From Candidatus Bathyarchaeota archaeon (GTDB lineage Archaea; Thermoproteota; Bathyarchaeia; TCS64; PIYN01), in NCBI GenBank assembly GCA_003601775.1, contig PIYN01000012.1:1-64000 (forward strand): a DNA stretch of 64,000 nt, given 5' to 3'. The notes beneath the pieces were generated by a model. The model was not told the DNA's origin and ran no database searches. It saw only the letters and a program-made list of their open reading frames with translations. Positions 33,726 through 42,714 of this stretch are shown here, in pieces (position 1 is the stretch's first letter; each line of letters opens with the position of its first letter). The position numbers and the translations under genes were made by a program.

Positions 33726-35291
33726 ATGTCGAGGCAAGGGGTGGATGAGGAGTTCCACGTGAGTGATTACCTTAAGTCCGCGGCCAGGGGGCTCCCTCTC
33801 CCTGACCGGGTTCTCATCTTCGATACGACCCTCAGGGACGGCGAGCAGACGCCGGGAGTCACGTATACCCTGGAGAATAAGGTGCGGATCGCGAGGCAGC
33901 TGGAGAAGCTGGGCGTGGACGTGATCGAGGCGGGGATGCCCATCACCTCCGAGGGAGAGAGGCGGGCTGTAGAGGCGATCGTGAAGGAGATCTCAGGTTC
34001 AAGGGTCTGCGCCCTGGCTAGACCGCTCAGGGTCGATGTCGACGCGGCGCTGGACTGCGGGATCGATTACATCCATATCTTCATAGCGACCTCCGACCTC
34101 CACCTGAAGTATAAGCTGAAAATGGGATGGGAGGAGGTTGTGGAGCAGTCGGTGAAGTTCATAGAATACGCGAAGGAGCACGGGGTCACCGTGGAGTTCT
34201 CCGCCGAGGACGCCACAAGGACGGGTCTGAGGCGTCTGGAGGAGATCTACCAGAAGGCCGTCGAGGCGGGGGCCGACATCATCAACGTCCCAGACACGGT
34301 AGGTGTGATGACTCCTCGGGCAATCTACGGGCTCGTCAGGGAGATCAAGGAGGCGGTTGATGTGCCCTTGAGCATCCACTGCCACAACGACTTCGGCCTG
34401 GCGACGGCGAACTCCCTCGCCGCGGTCGAGGCAGGGGCCGAGCAGGTCCATGTCTGTGTCAACGGGCTGGGGGAGCGGGCTGGGAACGCGTCGCTGGAGC
34501 AGGTGGTCATGGGCCTCAGGGCGCTCTATGGGGTGAGGGTGAATGTCAAGACCCGGTACCTGGCGGAGACCTCGGACCTCGTCCAGAGGCTCAGCGGGAT
34601 ATATCTCCCCCCCACGACCCCGATCGTCGGGGATAACGCCTTCACCCACGAGGCCGGGATCCACGTCCACGGCGTACTCGGGCATCCTGGGACCTATGAG
34701 CCGATGACGCCGGAGCTGGTGGGCAGGAGGAGGAGGCTCGTCGCGGGGAAGCATAGCGGGAGGCACGCCATCAGGGCGATGGTGGAGGAGATGGGCCTCC
34801 ACCCCTCCGAGGAGGAGTTGAGGGAGATCTACCGCCTCGTGAAGAGCCTTGGGGATAGGGGGAAGACGATAACCGACGTGGAACTCTACGGCCTGGCGAC
34901 GAGCGTCATGGACCTCTCCTCCCAGGAGAAGATAAGGCTCAAGGAGCTCACCGTCGTGACGGGGAAGAACATAACCCCCACCGCCTCGGCGATCATCTCC
35001 TACGAGGGGAGAGAATTCACGGAGTCCAGCACGGGCGTCGGCCCCATCGACGCCGCGATCAACGCCGTGAAGAGGTGTGTGAAGGGCTTCTCGGACATGG
35101 AGTTGGAGCGGTTCTTCCTCAAGGCGATCACCGGGGGAACCGACGCCCTTGGGGACGTGACGGTGAGGCTCCGACGCGGGGATAAGACGGTCACCTCCAG
35201 GGGGGTCAGCCCAGATATCGTCATGGCGAGCGTCGAGGCCATCATCCGGGGGATGAACAGGCTCATCGAGATGGAGGAGGGGGAGGACTAA
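33726..35291 (+). CDS. leuA: 2-isopropylmalate synthase
   Basis: Condenses acetyl-CoA with 2-ketoisovalerate in leucine synthesis. The barrel opens with [14 protein letters not shown], and [21 protein letters not shown] and the later HEAGIHVHG supply the metal and catalytic residues. The last 110 residues form the LeuA regulatory domain ([20 protein letters not shown]), which favours isopropylmalate over homocitrate synthase. Four leu genes follow one another. The start is ATG at 33726; a TTG at 33708 is also possible. Confidence 0.92.
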   Translation: MSRQGVDEEFHVSDYLKSAARGLPLPDRVLIFDTTLRDGEQTPGVTYTLENKVRIARQLEKLGVDVIEAGMPITSEGERRAVEAIVKEISGSRVCALARPLRVDVDAALDCGIDYIHIFIATSDLHLKYKLKMGWEEVVEQSVKFIEYAKEHGVTVEFSAEDATRTGLRRLEEIYQKAVEAGADIINVPDTVGVMTPRAIYGLVREIKEAVDVPLSIHCHNDFGLATANSLAAVEAGAEQVHVCVNGLGERAGNASLEQVVMGLRALYGVRVNVKTRYLAETSDLVQRLSGIYLPPTTPIVGDNAFTHEAGIHVHGVLGHPGTYEPMTPELVGRRRRLVAGKHSGRHAIRAMVEEMGLHPSEEELREIYRLVKSLGDRGKTITDVELYGLATSVMDLSSQEKIRLKELTVVTGKNITPTASAIISYEGREFTESSTGVGPIDAAINAVKRCVKGFSDMELERFFLKAITGGTDALGDVTVRLRRGDKTVTSRGVSPDIVMASVEAIIRGMNRLIEMEEGED

Positions 35292-35337
35292 TCAACCATT
35301 TATATCGGGTCGTTGTAACGAGAGAGGGGTCCTCGAG

Positions 35338-36600
35338 TTGGGGATGACCATCGCCGAGAAGATCCTGGCCCGCTCCTCGGGTAGGAGGACGGTCTCCTCG
35401 GGCGAGATCGTGAAGGCTAAGATAGACGTGGCCATGATGGTCGACGTGACGGCCCCGCTGGCGATCAGATCGATGAGGGAGATGGGGCGTGAGAGGGTCT
35501 GGGACCCTGAGCGCGTCATCATCGTCCTCGACCACCTCGCCCCCGCCTCCTCCATCGCCGCCGCGGAGACCCATAGGACGCTGAGGGATTTCGCCAAGAG
35601 GCAGGGCATCAGAGGCCTCTACGAGGTGGGGGAGGGGATCTGCCACCAGATCCTCCCCGAGAAGGGGCACGTCCGTCCGGGCGAGGTCGTGGTGGGGGCG
35701 GACTCCCACACCTGCACCCACGGAGCCTTCGGCGCCTTCGCCACGGGCGTCGGCTCCATGGATATGGCGGCGGCCCTCGCCACGGGGAAGCTCTGGTTCC
35801 GTGTCCCCGAGACGGTGAGGGTTGAGATCGAGGGGCGGCTCCCAGAGATGGTCACGCCGAAGGATGTCATCCTCGAGGTCATAGGGAGGATCGGGGCGGA
35901 CGGTGCCACCTATAAGGCCGTCGAGTTCCACGGGGCGACGGTGAGGGAGATGAGCATAGCCGGGAGGATGACCCTCTGCAACATGGCGATAGAGATGGGA
36001 GGGAAGACGGGGATTATAGAGGCGGACGAGAGGACCTTAGAGTACCTCAAGGGAAGGACCGAGGCGCCCCTTAGGCCCGTTCGGAGCGACCCGGACGCCG
36101 AGTACTCGGAGCGCTTCACCTTCGAGGTAACAGGGCTCGAGCCGAGGGTGGCCATCCCGAGTTCCGTGGATAACGTCAGGGCGATCTCGGAGGTGGAGGG
36201 GAGGGAGGTCGACCAGGTCCTGATAGGCTCTTGTACGAACGGCAGGTTGGAGGACCTCGAGGTGGCGGCGAGGATTCTCAAGGGGAGGAAGGTCCACAGG
36301 GGCGTCAGGCTCCTCGTGACCCCCGCCTCGAGGGAGGTCTACCTCAAGGCCCTGCGGTCAGGGGTCCTCGAGGTCCTCCTGAGGTCGGGGGCGGTCGTCA
36401 CCAACCCCACCTGCGGGGCCTGCTGGGGCGGCCACATCGGCGTCCTCGCCCCTGGGGAGGTGTGTCTGAGCACCTCCAACCGCAACTTCGTGGGGAGGAT
36501 GGGGAGCCCGGAGGCCGAGGTCTACCTGGCATCCCCGGCGACGGCCGCCGCCTCGGCGATAAGGGGGGCCATTACGGACCCCAGGGAGATGGTTGGGTGA
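35338..36600 (+). CDS. leuC: 3-isopropylmalate dehydratase, large subunit
   Basis: 420-aa aconitase-family subunit that isomerises isopropylmalate. The 4Fe-4S ligands are in GSCTNGR and [10 protein letters not shown], and [14 protein letters not shown] is the substrate-binding segment. It starts with TTG at 35338 after a GAGAGGGG ribosome site; an ATG two codons later is the alternative. It lies 46 bp after leuA and 5 bp before leuD. Confidence 0.95.
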   Translation: MGMTIAEKILARSSGRRTVSSGEIVKAKIDVAMMVDVTAPLAIRSMREMGRERVWDPERVIIVLDHLAPASSIAAAETHRTLRDFAKRQGIRGLYEVGEGICHQILPEKGHVRPGEVVVGADSHTCTHGAFGAFATGVGSMDMAAALATGKLWFRVPETVRVEIEGRLPEMVTPKDVILEVIGRIGADGATYKAVEFHGATVREMSIAGRMTLCNMAIEMGGKTGIIEADERTLEYLKGRTEAPLRPVRSDPDAEYSERFTFEVTGLEPRVAIPSSVDNVRAISEVEGREVDQVLIGSCTNGRLEDLEVAARILKGRKVHRGVRLLVTPASREVYLKALRSGVLEVLLRSGAVVTNPTCGACWGGHIGVLAPGEVCLSTSNRNFVGRMGSPEAEVYLASPATAAASAIRGAITDPREMVG

Positions 36601-36605
36601 AGGCG

Positions 36606-37109
36606 ATGAGCTTCAGGATCGAGGGGAGGGTCTGGAAGTATGGGGATAACGTGAACACGGACGTCATCCTGCCGGGGAAGTACCTCGTCATCACCGACCC
36701 GGTTGAGCTGGGCAGGCATGCGATGGAGGGGGTGGACAGGGACTTCTCCCGGAAGGTGAGGAGGGGGGATGTGATCGTCGGGGGTAGGAACTTCGGCTGC
36801 GGGTCGAGCAGGGAGCATGCGCCCCTCGCCCTGAAGGCCGTGGGGGTCGGGGCCGTCGTAGCCGAGTCCCTCGCGAGGATCTTCTATCGGAACGCGATCA
36901 ACCTCGGGCTGCCGGCCCTGGAGTGCAGGGGCGTCTCGGGGCTCGTCCAAGAGGGCGACCTCATCGTCGTCGACGTCCTGAGGGGGGAGGTTAGGAACCC
37001 GAGGACGGGGCGCTCCCTCAGGATCACGCCCCTCCCCGAGTTCATCGTCTCGATACTCAGGGCCGGGGGTCTCATCCCCTACCTCAGGGAGCACATCGAC
37101 GAGTGGTGA
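36606..37109 (+). CDS. leuD: 3-isopropylmalate dehydratase, small subunit
   Basis: 167-aa swivelling-domain subunit. It has NVNTDVILPGKYL near the start and the signature GGRNFGCGSSREHAPLAL. An overlapping GTG at 36597 is an alternative start three codons earlier. It completes the dehydratase with leuC and precedes leuB by 4 bp. Confidence 0.94.
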   Translation: MSFRIEGRVWKYGDNVNTDVILPGKYLVITDPVELGRHAMEGVDRDFSRKVRRGDVIVGGRNFGCGSSREHAPLALKAVGVGAVVAESLARIFYRNAINLGLPALECRGVSGLVQEGDLIVVDVLRGEVRNPRTGRSLRITPLPEFIVSILRAGGLIPYLREHIDEW

Positions 37110-37113
37110 GGAA

Positions 37114-38139
37114 ATGGCTAAGAGGTACAGGGTCTCGGTCATACCCGGGGACGGGGTCGGCCCTGAGATCGCCTTCCCCGTGCTGGGGGTCCTCGAGACG
37201 CTCTCCGAGGCCCTGGGAGGGTTCCGCTTCGAGTTCCTCTGCCTCGATGCGGGGGATGAGGTGAAGAGGAGGACCGGCGTTGCGCTCCCGGAGGAGACCC
37301 TTGAGGGCGTCAAGGGGTCCGATGTCTGCCTCTTCATCGCCGTAGGGGAGACGGCGAGCGAGGTCATCCTTCCCCTCAGGCAGAGGCTGAACCTCTACGC
37401 CAACGTGAGGCCGGCGAAGACCTATCCCAACGTCCCCCACGGGAGGCCCGGCGTCGACCTCGTGATAGTGAGGGAGAACACGGAGGGGCTCTACAGGAGG
37501 GTGGAGGACGGGACGGAGGACTGGGGCGTCTCGATGAGGGTCATAACGCGGAGGGCCTCAGAGAGGATCGCCCGCTTCGCCTTCGAACTGGCTCGGAGAG
37601 AGGGTAGAGGACGGGTGACCTGCGTCCACAAGGCGAACGTCTTGAAGTCCACCTGCGGCCTCTTCAGGGACGTATGTCGCGAGGTCGCCCTTCAATACCC
37701 CGAGGTCGGGTTCGATGAGATGTACGTCGATGCCTGTGCCCTCAGGCTCGTCATGAACCCCGGGGCCTTCGACGTCATCGTGACGACGAACCTCTTCGGC
37801 GACATCCTCTCGGACCTGACGGCGGGCCTCGTCGGAGGGCTGGGGATGGCCCCCTCGGGGAACATCGGGGACGACTTCGCCATCTTCGAGCCCGTCCATG
37901 GGTCGGCCCCCGACATCGCCGGGAAGGGCATCGCAAATCCCTCAGCGGCGATCCTCTCGGCCAAGATGATGCTCGACTGGCTGGGGGAGAAGCGGGGAGC
38001 CGAGGTGCTCGAGAGGGCCCTGATAGAGGTCCTGAAGGAGGGGAGGATCCTGACCCCTGATCTGGGGGGGAGGGCCAAGACCCAGGAGATGGCCGAGGCG
38101 GTCTCCCAGAAGATAAGGGAGATCGCTGAAGTGATCTAA
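37114..38139 (+). CDS. leuB: 3-isopropylmalate dehydrogenase
   Basis: 341-aa NAD-dependent β-decarboxylating dehydrogenase. VIPGDGVGPEI opens the protein, VRENTEGLYRR binds substrate, and NLFGDILSDLTAGLVGGLGM and EPVHGSAPDIAGKGIANP are family signatures. It is last in leuACDB. The homoisocitrate dehydrogenase branch is similar, but the operon supports leucine synthesis. Confidence 0.92.
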   Translation: MAKRYRVSVIPGDGVGPEIAFPVLGVLETLSEALGGFRFEFLCLDAGDEVKRRTGVALPEETLEGVKGSDVCLFIAVGETASEVILPLRQRLNLYANVRPAKTYPNVPHGRPGVDLVIVRENTEGLYRRVEDGTEDWGVSMRVITRRASERIARFAFELARREGRGRVTCVHKANVLKSTCGLFRDVCREVALQYPEVGFDEMYVDACALRLVMNPGAFDVIVTTNLFGDILSDLTAGLVGGLGMAPSGNIGDDFAIFEPVHGSAPDIAGKGIANPSAAILSAKMMLDWLGEKRGAEVLERALIEVLKEGRILTPDLGGRAKTQEMAEAVSQKIREIAEVI

Positions 38140-38336
38140 AGGATAGTCCAGACCCCATAATCCGGGCGACGAGTTCTGGGTATATGCAGGAGAAACACCA
38201 TTTCCTTAATCATATCGAATCGATAGCGGATTACTGGCAGTGAAGCTACCAAAAGAACTTAACATCCCCTTTTCCTTTAAACCCCGAGTAAAACCTATTT
38301 ACAGGTTAATCCCTACATTAAAAATAGAGGGTATAG

Positions 38337-38810
38337 ATGTTCAAGGAGAGGCTGGTCGTTAACCTCCCAGCAGAACGGGCCTACTCCTCCCTCCTCAACT
38401 ACCTCAAAGAACACCACATTGAGGGAGTTGAGGTGATACGATCTGGCCCCTCATATATCGAGGTTAAACTTATCGAGGTTGGATGGGGTGCAAGCGCGAG
38501 GATAAAAATCGCCTCTCTAGAAGATAATAAAAGTAGTGTTCTAATTGACTTCAATTTTAATAGAGATATTATCGCTTGGGTCGCAATAGACTTGCTCTTC
38601 ATCCTGCTTATCATCATCGTCTTTGCACTTAGGGTGAATCCTCATAAATTCCCGGAATTTGCCGCGGAACTTATTCTCATGGGCCCCGTGCTTACAATCT
38701 CCTTCCTTGGCTATGCAATCACATCTACGAAAAAGGAATTTCGAGATAAAATCTCAGGATATTTTAGTGGGATTGAACGTGCCACTTCTTCAGCTCAAGA
38801 CATTGAATAA
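38337..38810 (+). CDS. Hypothetical protein with two membrane segments
   Basis: 157 aa in an AT-richer part of the window. The first 75 residues are a soluble α/β domain (YSSLLNYLKEHHIEGVEVI). Two hydrophobic segments follow (IAWVAIDLLFILLIIIVFAL near residue 80 and ELILMGPVLTISFLGYAI near 115). I do not recognise the family. Low use of AGG codons sets it apart from its neighbours. Confidence 0.6.
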   Translation: MFKERLVVNLPAERAYSSLLNYLKEHHIEGVEVIRSGPSYIEVKLIEVGWGASARIKIASLEDNKSSVLIDFNFNRDIIAWVAIDLLFILLIIIVFALRVNPHKFPEFAAELILMGPVLTISFLGYAITSTKKEFRDKISGYFSGIERATSSAQDIE

Positions 38811-38886
38811 AATATTCTATGGAAAGCATATTTCAATAGTATCGAAAGGTTAAGATAAGCTCTACATAATAGACGACGAGACCTAT

Positions 38887-39090
38887 ATGCATGGTAAGCA
38901 CAGCTGGTATGTCGAGGGCTCTTCCAGCGAGGATGCCGTCATCGAGCAGACCCTTAGAGATGAGGTGGTGGAGTACATTAAACGGAAGTCTGGCGTATGC
39001 TTCAGCTTCTGGTACAAGCTGAGGGCGTCATTTCAGGCTGTGGGAAGAACGAAGAAGAAAGTAGATGCTTATGCTTTATATTCAGATTAG
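38887..39090 (+). CDS. Small hypothetical protein
   Basis: 67 aa with SSSEDAVIEQTLRDEVVEYIKRKSG and a basic patch GRTKKKVD. It lies in the same AT-rich stretch as the previous gene. No family or clear ribosome site is recognised, so this may be a remnant or not a gene. Confidence 0.3.
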   Translation: MHGKHSWYVEGSSSEDAVIEQTLRDEVVEYIKRKSGVCFSFWYKLRASFQAVGRTKKKVDAYALYSD

Positions 39091-39168
39091 GGATTCGATT
39101 CGGTGCTTGATCGTCCCTAATACAAAAACATTTATTAGAATGTCTCAGTAGGGGTTAGTTGAGCGTCG

Positions 39169-39354
39169 ATGAGGGAGCGTCCCCCCTGCATAGGCCTCTA
39201 CGGCTCCGAGGACGAGTGCGAGACCTGCCCCTTCAAGGAGGAGTGTAAGGAGTATACGAAGAGGATCGAGTCAGCGGTCTTCAGGAAGGGGACCCACGTG
39301 AGGATCGTGGGGAAGTACAAGGAGAAGAAGTACAAGCCGAAGAGGGTGCCCTAA
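39169..39354 (+). CDS. Small four-cysteine protein
   Basis: 61 aa. Cys7, Cys17, Cys20 and Cys26 (C-x9-CETC-x5-C) could bind zinc or an iron-sulfur cluster, followed by a basic C-terminus (YKEKKYKPKRVP). The codon use matches the host. It has its own AT-rich upstream element near 39125. Function unknown. Confidence 0.65.
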   Translation: MRERPPCIGLYGSEDECETCPFKEECKEYTKRIESAVFRKGTHVRIVGKYKEKKYKPKRVP

Positions 39355-39402
39355 GCCCCTCTCCAGATCAAACGCCAACTTCACGGGGAATCTCAGGCTC
39401 CC

Positions 39403-41448
39403 TCAGCCCTGCTGGACGCGGGACTCCCCCTCCACCTTCCTGACGAGGATGTTATTCACCTTCTCCTCCTCCCCATAGCCGTGATGGGTGACCAGGATGA
39501 TCTGCCCGATCTCCCGGGTGCTCTTCGAGATGTACTCCAATAGGGAGGGGATGTTCTGCGAGTCCACGGCGTCCGTCGGCTCGTCCAAGATGAGGAGGTG
39601 GGGGAAATCCATGATCCGGAGGAGGGCTAAGCGCTCTGAGAGGGCAAAGAGGCTCTCATGGCCTCCACCGCACCTCCAGGCGGGTATGAAGCGCGTGCTC
39701 CCGATGGGGTAGACCTGGAGGCTGTAGTTCCCCGGGTCTATGAAGCAGTCGCTGTAGAGGTGCTGGTCCGTCAGGCGCTGGAAGTACTTGAAGGTGAGCC
39801 ACCCCAACTGCTTCAGGATCGTCTCCCTCATCCTCTTCTCGTACTCCGTGTACCTCTGCTCCATCCTCTCTATCGTCCTGATCTTCGCCTCAAACTCCAG
39901 GATCGAGGCGAGCTCCCTCCGGATCTCCTCGACGAGGCGTCGGTACTCCTCCACCCTCCTCTCAGCCTCCCCCCTCCTCCTCAGCCTATCCCCGATCAGC
40001 GCCCTCGTGGACTTCAACTCCCCCTGGAGCGCGGCCCACTCCCTCTCCCTCCTCTCCCTCTCCTCCTGGAGGTACGCCCTCGCCTCCTCGAGGGAGGAGA
40101 AGCCCCTCCCGAGGGCCCTCTCAGCCCTCTCCCTCAGCTCCCTCTCCCCCGCCGCGAGCCTCTCCCCAAAGGCCCTGCACTCCTCCGATAGCCCCTTGAT
40201 CGCCTCCTTCACCTTCTCCACCTGCTCCATCTCACTGAGGAACCTCGCAAGGGCCCTCTCCGCGTCTATCCTCCTCCTACGCGAGGACTCGATCTGCTGC
40301 TTCACGGCCCTGATCTCCTTCTCCAGGTCCCTGAGCCTGAAGGTCTTCTCCTCCAGCTCCGCCTTGTAGGCCCTTATGTCCTCCTCCAGCTTCTCGAAGT
40401 CTATCCTCTGCCCGCACTTTGGGCAGACGGCGACCCCCATCTCCTTGAGCTCCGCGTGCTCCCTTATCCTGTGGTTGAGGGAGGCGATCTCCCCGTCCAG
40501 CCCCCTTCTCTCCACCTCCAGCTGCTTCTCCAGTATATCCTGTAGACGCCTCTCCAACTCCATCGCCTTGGCGCGTCGCTCCTCCAGCTCAGCCAACCGG
40601 CTCTCAGGCTCCTCCCCGAGCCTGGAGTAGAGGTCTTGGAGGTCCCTCTCCCTGTCCTTTATCCTCGCCCTCAGCGCCTCCAGCTTGAGGCGTCTTCTCT
40701 CCATCTCATCGAAGGCCTCGGCCAGCTCCCTGAGTTGCCTTACCTCTTCCTCCCCCTTCTTCAACCTCTCCTCCAGTTCCTTGAGACGCCCCTCCAGCGC
40801 TTCCATCTCCCTGTTGAGCTCCTCGATGCGTTCCTCCTCCTCCCTCAGCCGTTCCATGGCGTTCTTGAGGCGCTCCTCCACGGCCCCCCGCTGGTCGATC
40901 CGACCCTCCCTCCCGAGAGTCGTCTTCACGGCCTTCAGCTGCTCCCTGATCTCCGTCGCCGTGGTCAGGCCGAGGATGGCGTCCATCCTCCCCTTCACGG
41001 GGTTGAGGATCTCGACGAACTCCTTCTGCTTGGCGTATACGACGTTGAAGAAGGTCCTCTTCCCTATGCCCAGCAGCTCCTTGACCTTCCTGTTCACGTC
41101 CCTCTCCCTCGTGAGGGGGTTCTCCTCCCCCTCCACCTCCATCTTGACCCCCCTCCCCACGAACCTCCCCCCCCTGTCCAGCGTCCCACTCCTCGTGATG
41201 GTGGCCCTCTGCCCCGTCAGGGGGCTCCTGAACCTCAGGGTAACCCTGAGGGTTCCTCCCTTCAGGGAGACGAGGTCCCTCCTATTCACGCCCGGGACGT
41301 CGCCGAAGAGGGCGAAGAGGATCGCCTCAAGGATCGTCGTCTTCCCCGCGGCGTTCCTCCCCGAGATCTTGTTCAGCCCAGGGGTGAACCGGATCGTCTG
41401 CCTCTCCCCGAAGGACTTGAAGTTCTCCAGGGTTAGCTCCTCGATCAC
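39403..41448 (-). CDS. rad50: DNA repair ATPase Rad50
   Basis: SMC-like ATPase that works with Mre11 in end processing. Walker A GRNAAGKT is at residues 30-37, long coiled coils follow, the zinc hook CPKC is near 341, and Walker B LILDEPTDAVD is near 618. The usual LSGGE signature appears as RCGGGHESLFALSERLALL. At 681 aa it is shorter than most archaeal Rad50 (about 850-900), mainly in the coiled coil. The start is GTG at 41448, overlapping the mre11 stop (GTGA). Confidence 0.92.
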   Translation of the reverse strand: MIEELTLENFKSFGERQTIRFTPGLNKISGRNAAGKTTILEAILFALFGDVPGVNRRDLVSLKGGTLRVTLRFRSPLTGQRATITRSGTLDRGGRFVGRGVKMEVEGEENPLTRERDVNRKVKELLGIGKRTFFNVVYAKQKEFVEILNPVKGRMDAILGLTTATEIREQLKAVKTTLGREGRIDQRGAVEERLKNAMERLREEEERIEELNREMEALEGRLKELEERLKKGEEEVRQLRELAEAFDEMERRRLKLEALRARIKDRERDLQDLYSRLGEEPESRLAELEERRAKAMELERRLQDILEKQLEVERRGLDGEIASLNHRIREHAELKEMGVAVCPKCGQRIDFEKLEEDIRAYKAELEEKTFRLRDLEKEIRAVKQQIESSRRRRIDAERALARFLSEMEQVEKVKEAIKGLSEECRAFGERLAAGERELRERAERALGRGFSSLEEARAYLQEERERREREWAALQGELKSTRALIGDRLRRRGEAERRVEEYRRLVEEIRRELASILEFEAKIRTIERMEQRYTEYEKRMRETILKQLGWLTFKYFQRLTDQHLYSDCFIDPGNYSLQVYPIGSTRFIPAWRCGGGHESLFALSERLALLRIMDFPHLLILDEPTDAVDSQNIPSLLEYISKSTREIGQIILVTHHGYGEEEKVNNILVRKVEGESRVQQG

Positions 41449-42701
41449 TCCACCCCCACCTCCCTGAAGCTCCGCTCCCTGAACCTCTTCAGCCACTCCT
41501 CTATGAGGGGCCTACGCTGGCTCGGGGAGAGCAGCCCCGTCTGGACGCTGGCACCCTCCTCGAGGGCCTCCCTGACCTTGGCATGCATCTCACTGATCTC
41601 CTGGGCGAAGTCCCCGAAGTCCTTGAAGAACTCCGCGACGTCTATCCGCTCCCGCTCGTAGGGGAGTCTGAGGCGGGGGAGCTCGAGGTCCATGGTGTCC
41701 ACGTCCACGTAGAGGAGCCTCGGGTCCTCCCTGCACATCTCCTCCACCCCGGAGAGGTCTATATCTGCGGGGAAGCCCTCTGAGAGCCCCCCACTCACCA
41801 CGACCCTGAGGTACCCCTCCTTCCCCAGCCTCTCCAGCTCCCCCCGAAACTCCCTGACGGCCTCCAGGATCCTCTCCTGATACCAGGAGGGGGGCCTCCT
41901 CCTCTCGCTCTTGACCCTCACCTGCCTCATGTGGTGCATCGGCTCCACCTCCACCCACCTGAATTGGGGCTCAGAGCCCTCGTCCACGTCCACGAGCCAG
42001 AGGCCCTTCGGGGGCTCCTCGCCGAAGTCATAGAGCTCGAGGGAGCCGGGGGTGAGGAGCCATGCCCCGCTCCTGAGCCTCTTGGGCTTCCCCCTCCTGT
42101 GGTGGTGTCCGGTGAAGATGAAGTCCACAGGGACCTCGGAGAGCTCGTCTACGGTGACGTAGGGCGCGTTCGGCGGGACGTCGTTGTAGCCCTTGACGAA
42201 GGCGTGGAGCATGAGGACCCGTATCCCCCCCTCCCCCTCCTCCTCGAGGGCCGGCTTCACGATCTCCCCGACGATCCTATCCGCCTGGTCGTAGTACCCC
42301 ACCCCGACGACGGTGACCCGCCTATCGCGGTAGACTCGCCGCTCCTCGTCGAAGACGAAGAGGTACCGGGCCAGGGGGTGCTTGATGTAGTCCAGGGTGT
42401 TAGAGGCGGGGCGGCCGTCGTGGTTTCCCCGGATGACGAGGATCCGGACCTCTCTCCCGTGGCGGACCATCGTCTCCCTCGCGAGCCTGTAGAGTTCGTC
42501 GTGGACGAAGCCGACGAGGTGAGGGCGAAGGGTCCTCCTCTCGAAGAGGTCCCCGCAGAAGAAGACGTAGTCGACCCCAGCCTCGATGATGGCGTCGACG
42601 GCCTTGGAGAGGGCCCTGGAGAAGGCCTCCACCCTGTACTGGGAGACGCTCAGGGGTATCCTCCGCCCGATATGGGCGTCGGCCAGGACCGCGAACCTCA
42701 C
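41445..42701 (-). CDS. mre11: DNA double-strand break repair nuclease Mre11
   Basis: Mn-dependent nuclease, 418 aa. Phosphoesterase motifs are in order: ADAHIG, FCGDLFE, IRGNHDG, MLHAFVKG and TGHHHRR. GTG at 42701 follows a GGAAGGGAGGG ribosome site; the longer frame upstream is the herA 3' end read in another frame. It sits between herA and rad50. Confidence 0.95.
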   Translation of the reverse strand: MRFAVLADAHIGRRIPLSVSQYRVEAFSRALSKAVDAIIEAGVDYVFFCGDLFERRTLRPHLVGFVHDELYRLARETMVRHGREVRILVIRGNHDGRPASNTLDYIKHPLARYLFVFDEERRVYRDRRVTVVGVGYYDQADRIVGEIVKPALEEEGEGGIRVLMLHAFVKGYNDVPPNAPYVTVDELSEVPVDFIFTGHHHRRGKPKRLRSGAWLLTPGSLELYDFGEEPPKGLWLVDVDEGSEPQFRWVEVEPMHHMRQVRVKSERRRPPSWYQERILEAVREFRGELERLGKEGYLRVVVSGGLSEGFPADIDLSGVEEMCREDPRLLYVDVDTMDLELPRLRLPYERERIDVAEFFKDFGDFAQEISEMHAKVREALEEGASVQTGLLSPSQRRPLIEEWLKRFRERSFREVGVE

Positions 42702-42714
42702 CTTCCCTCCCTTC

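Noticed and set aside
41449-41496. N-terminal extension of Rad50
   Set aside because: It reads through the mre11 3' end; the GTG at 41448 overlaps the mre11 stop and opens the conserved domain.
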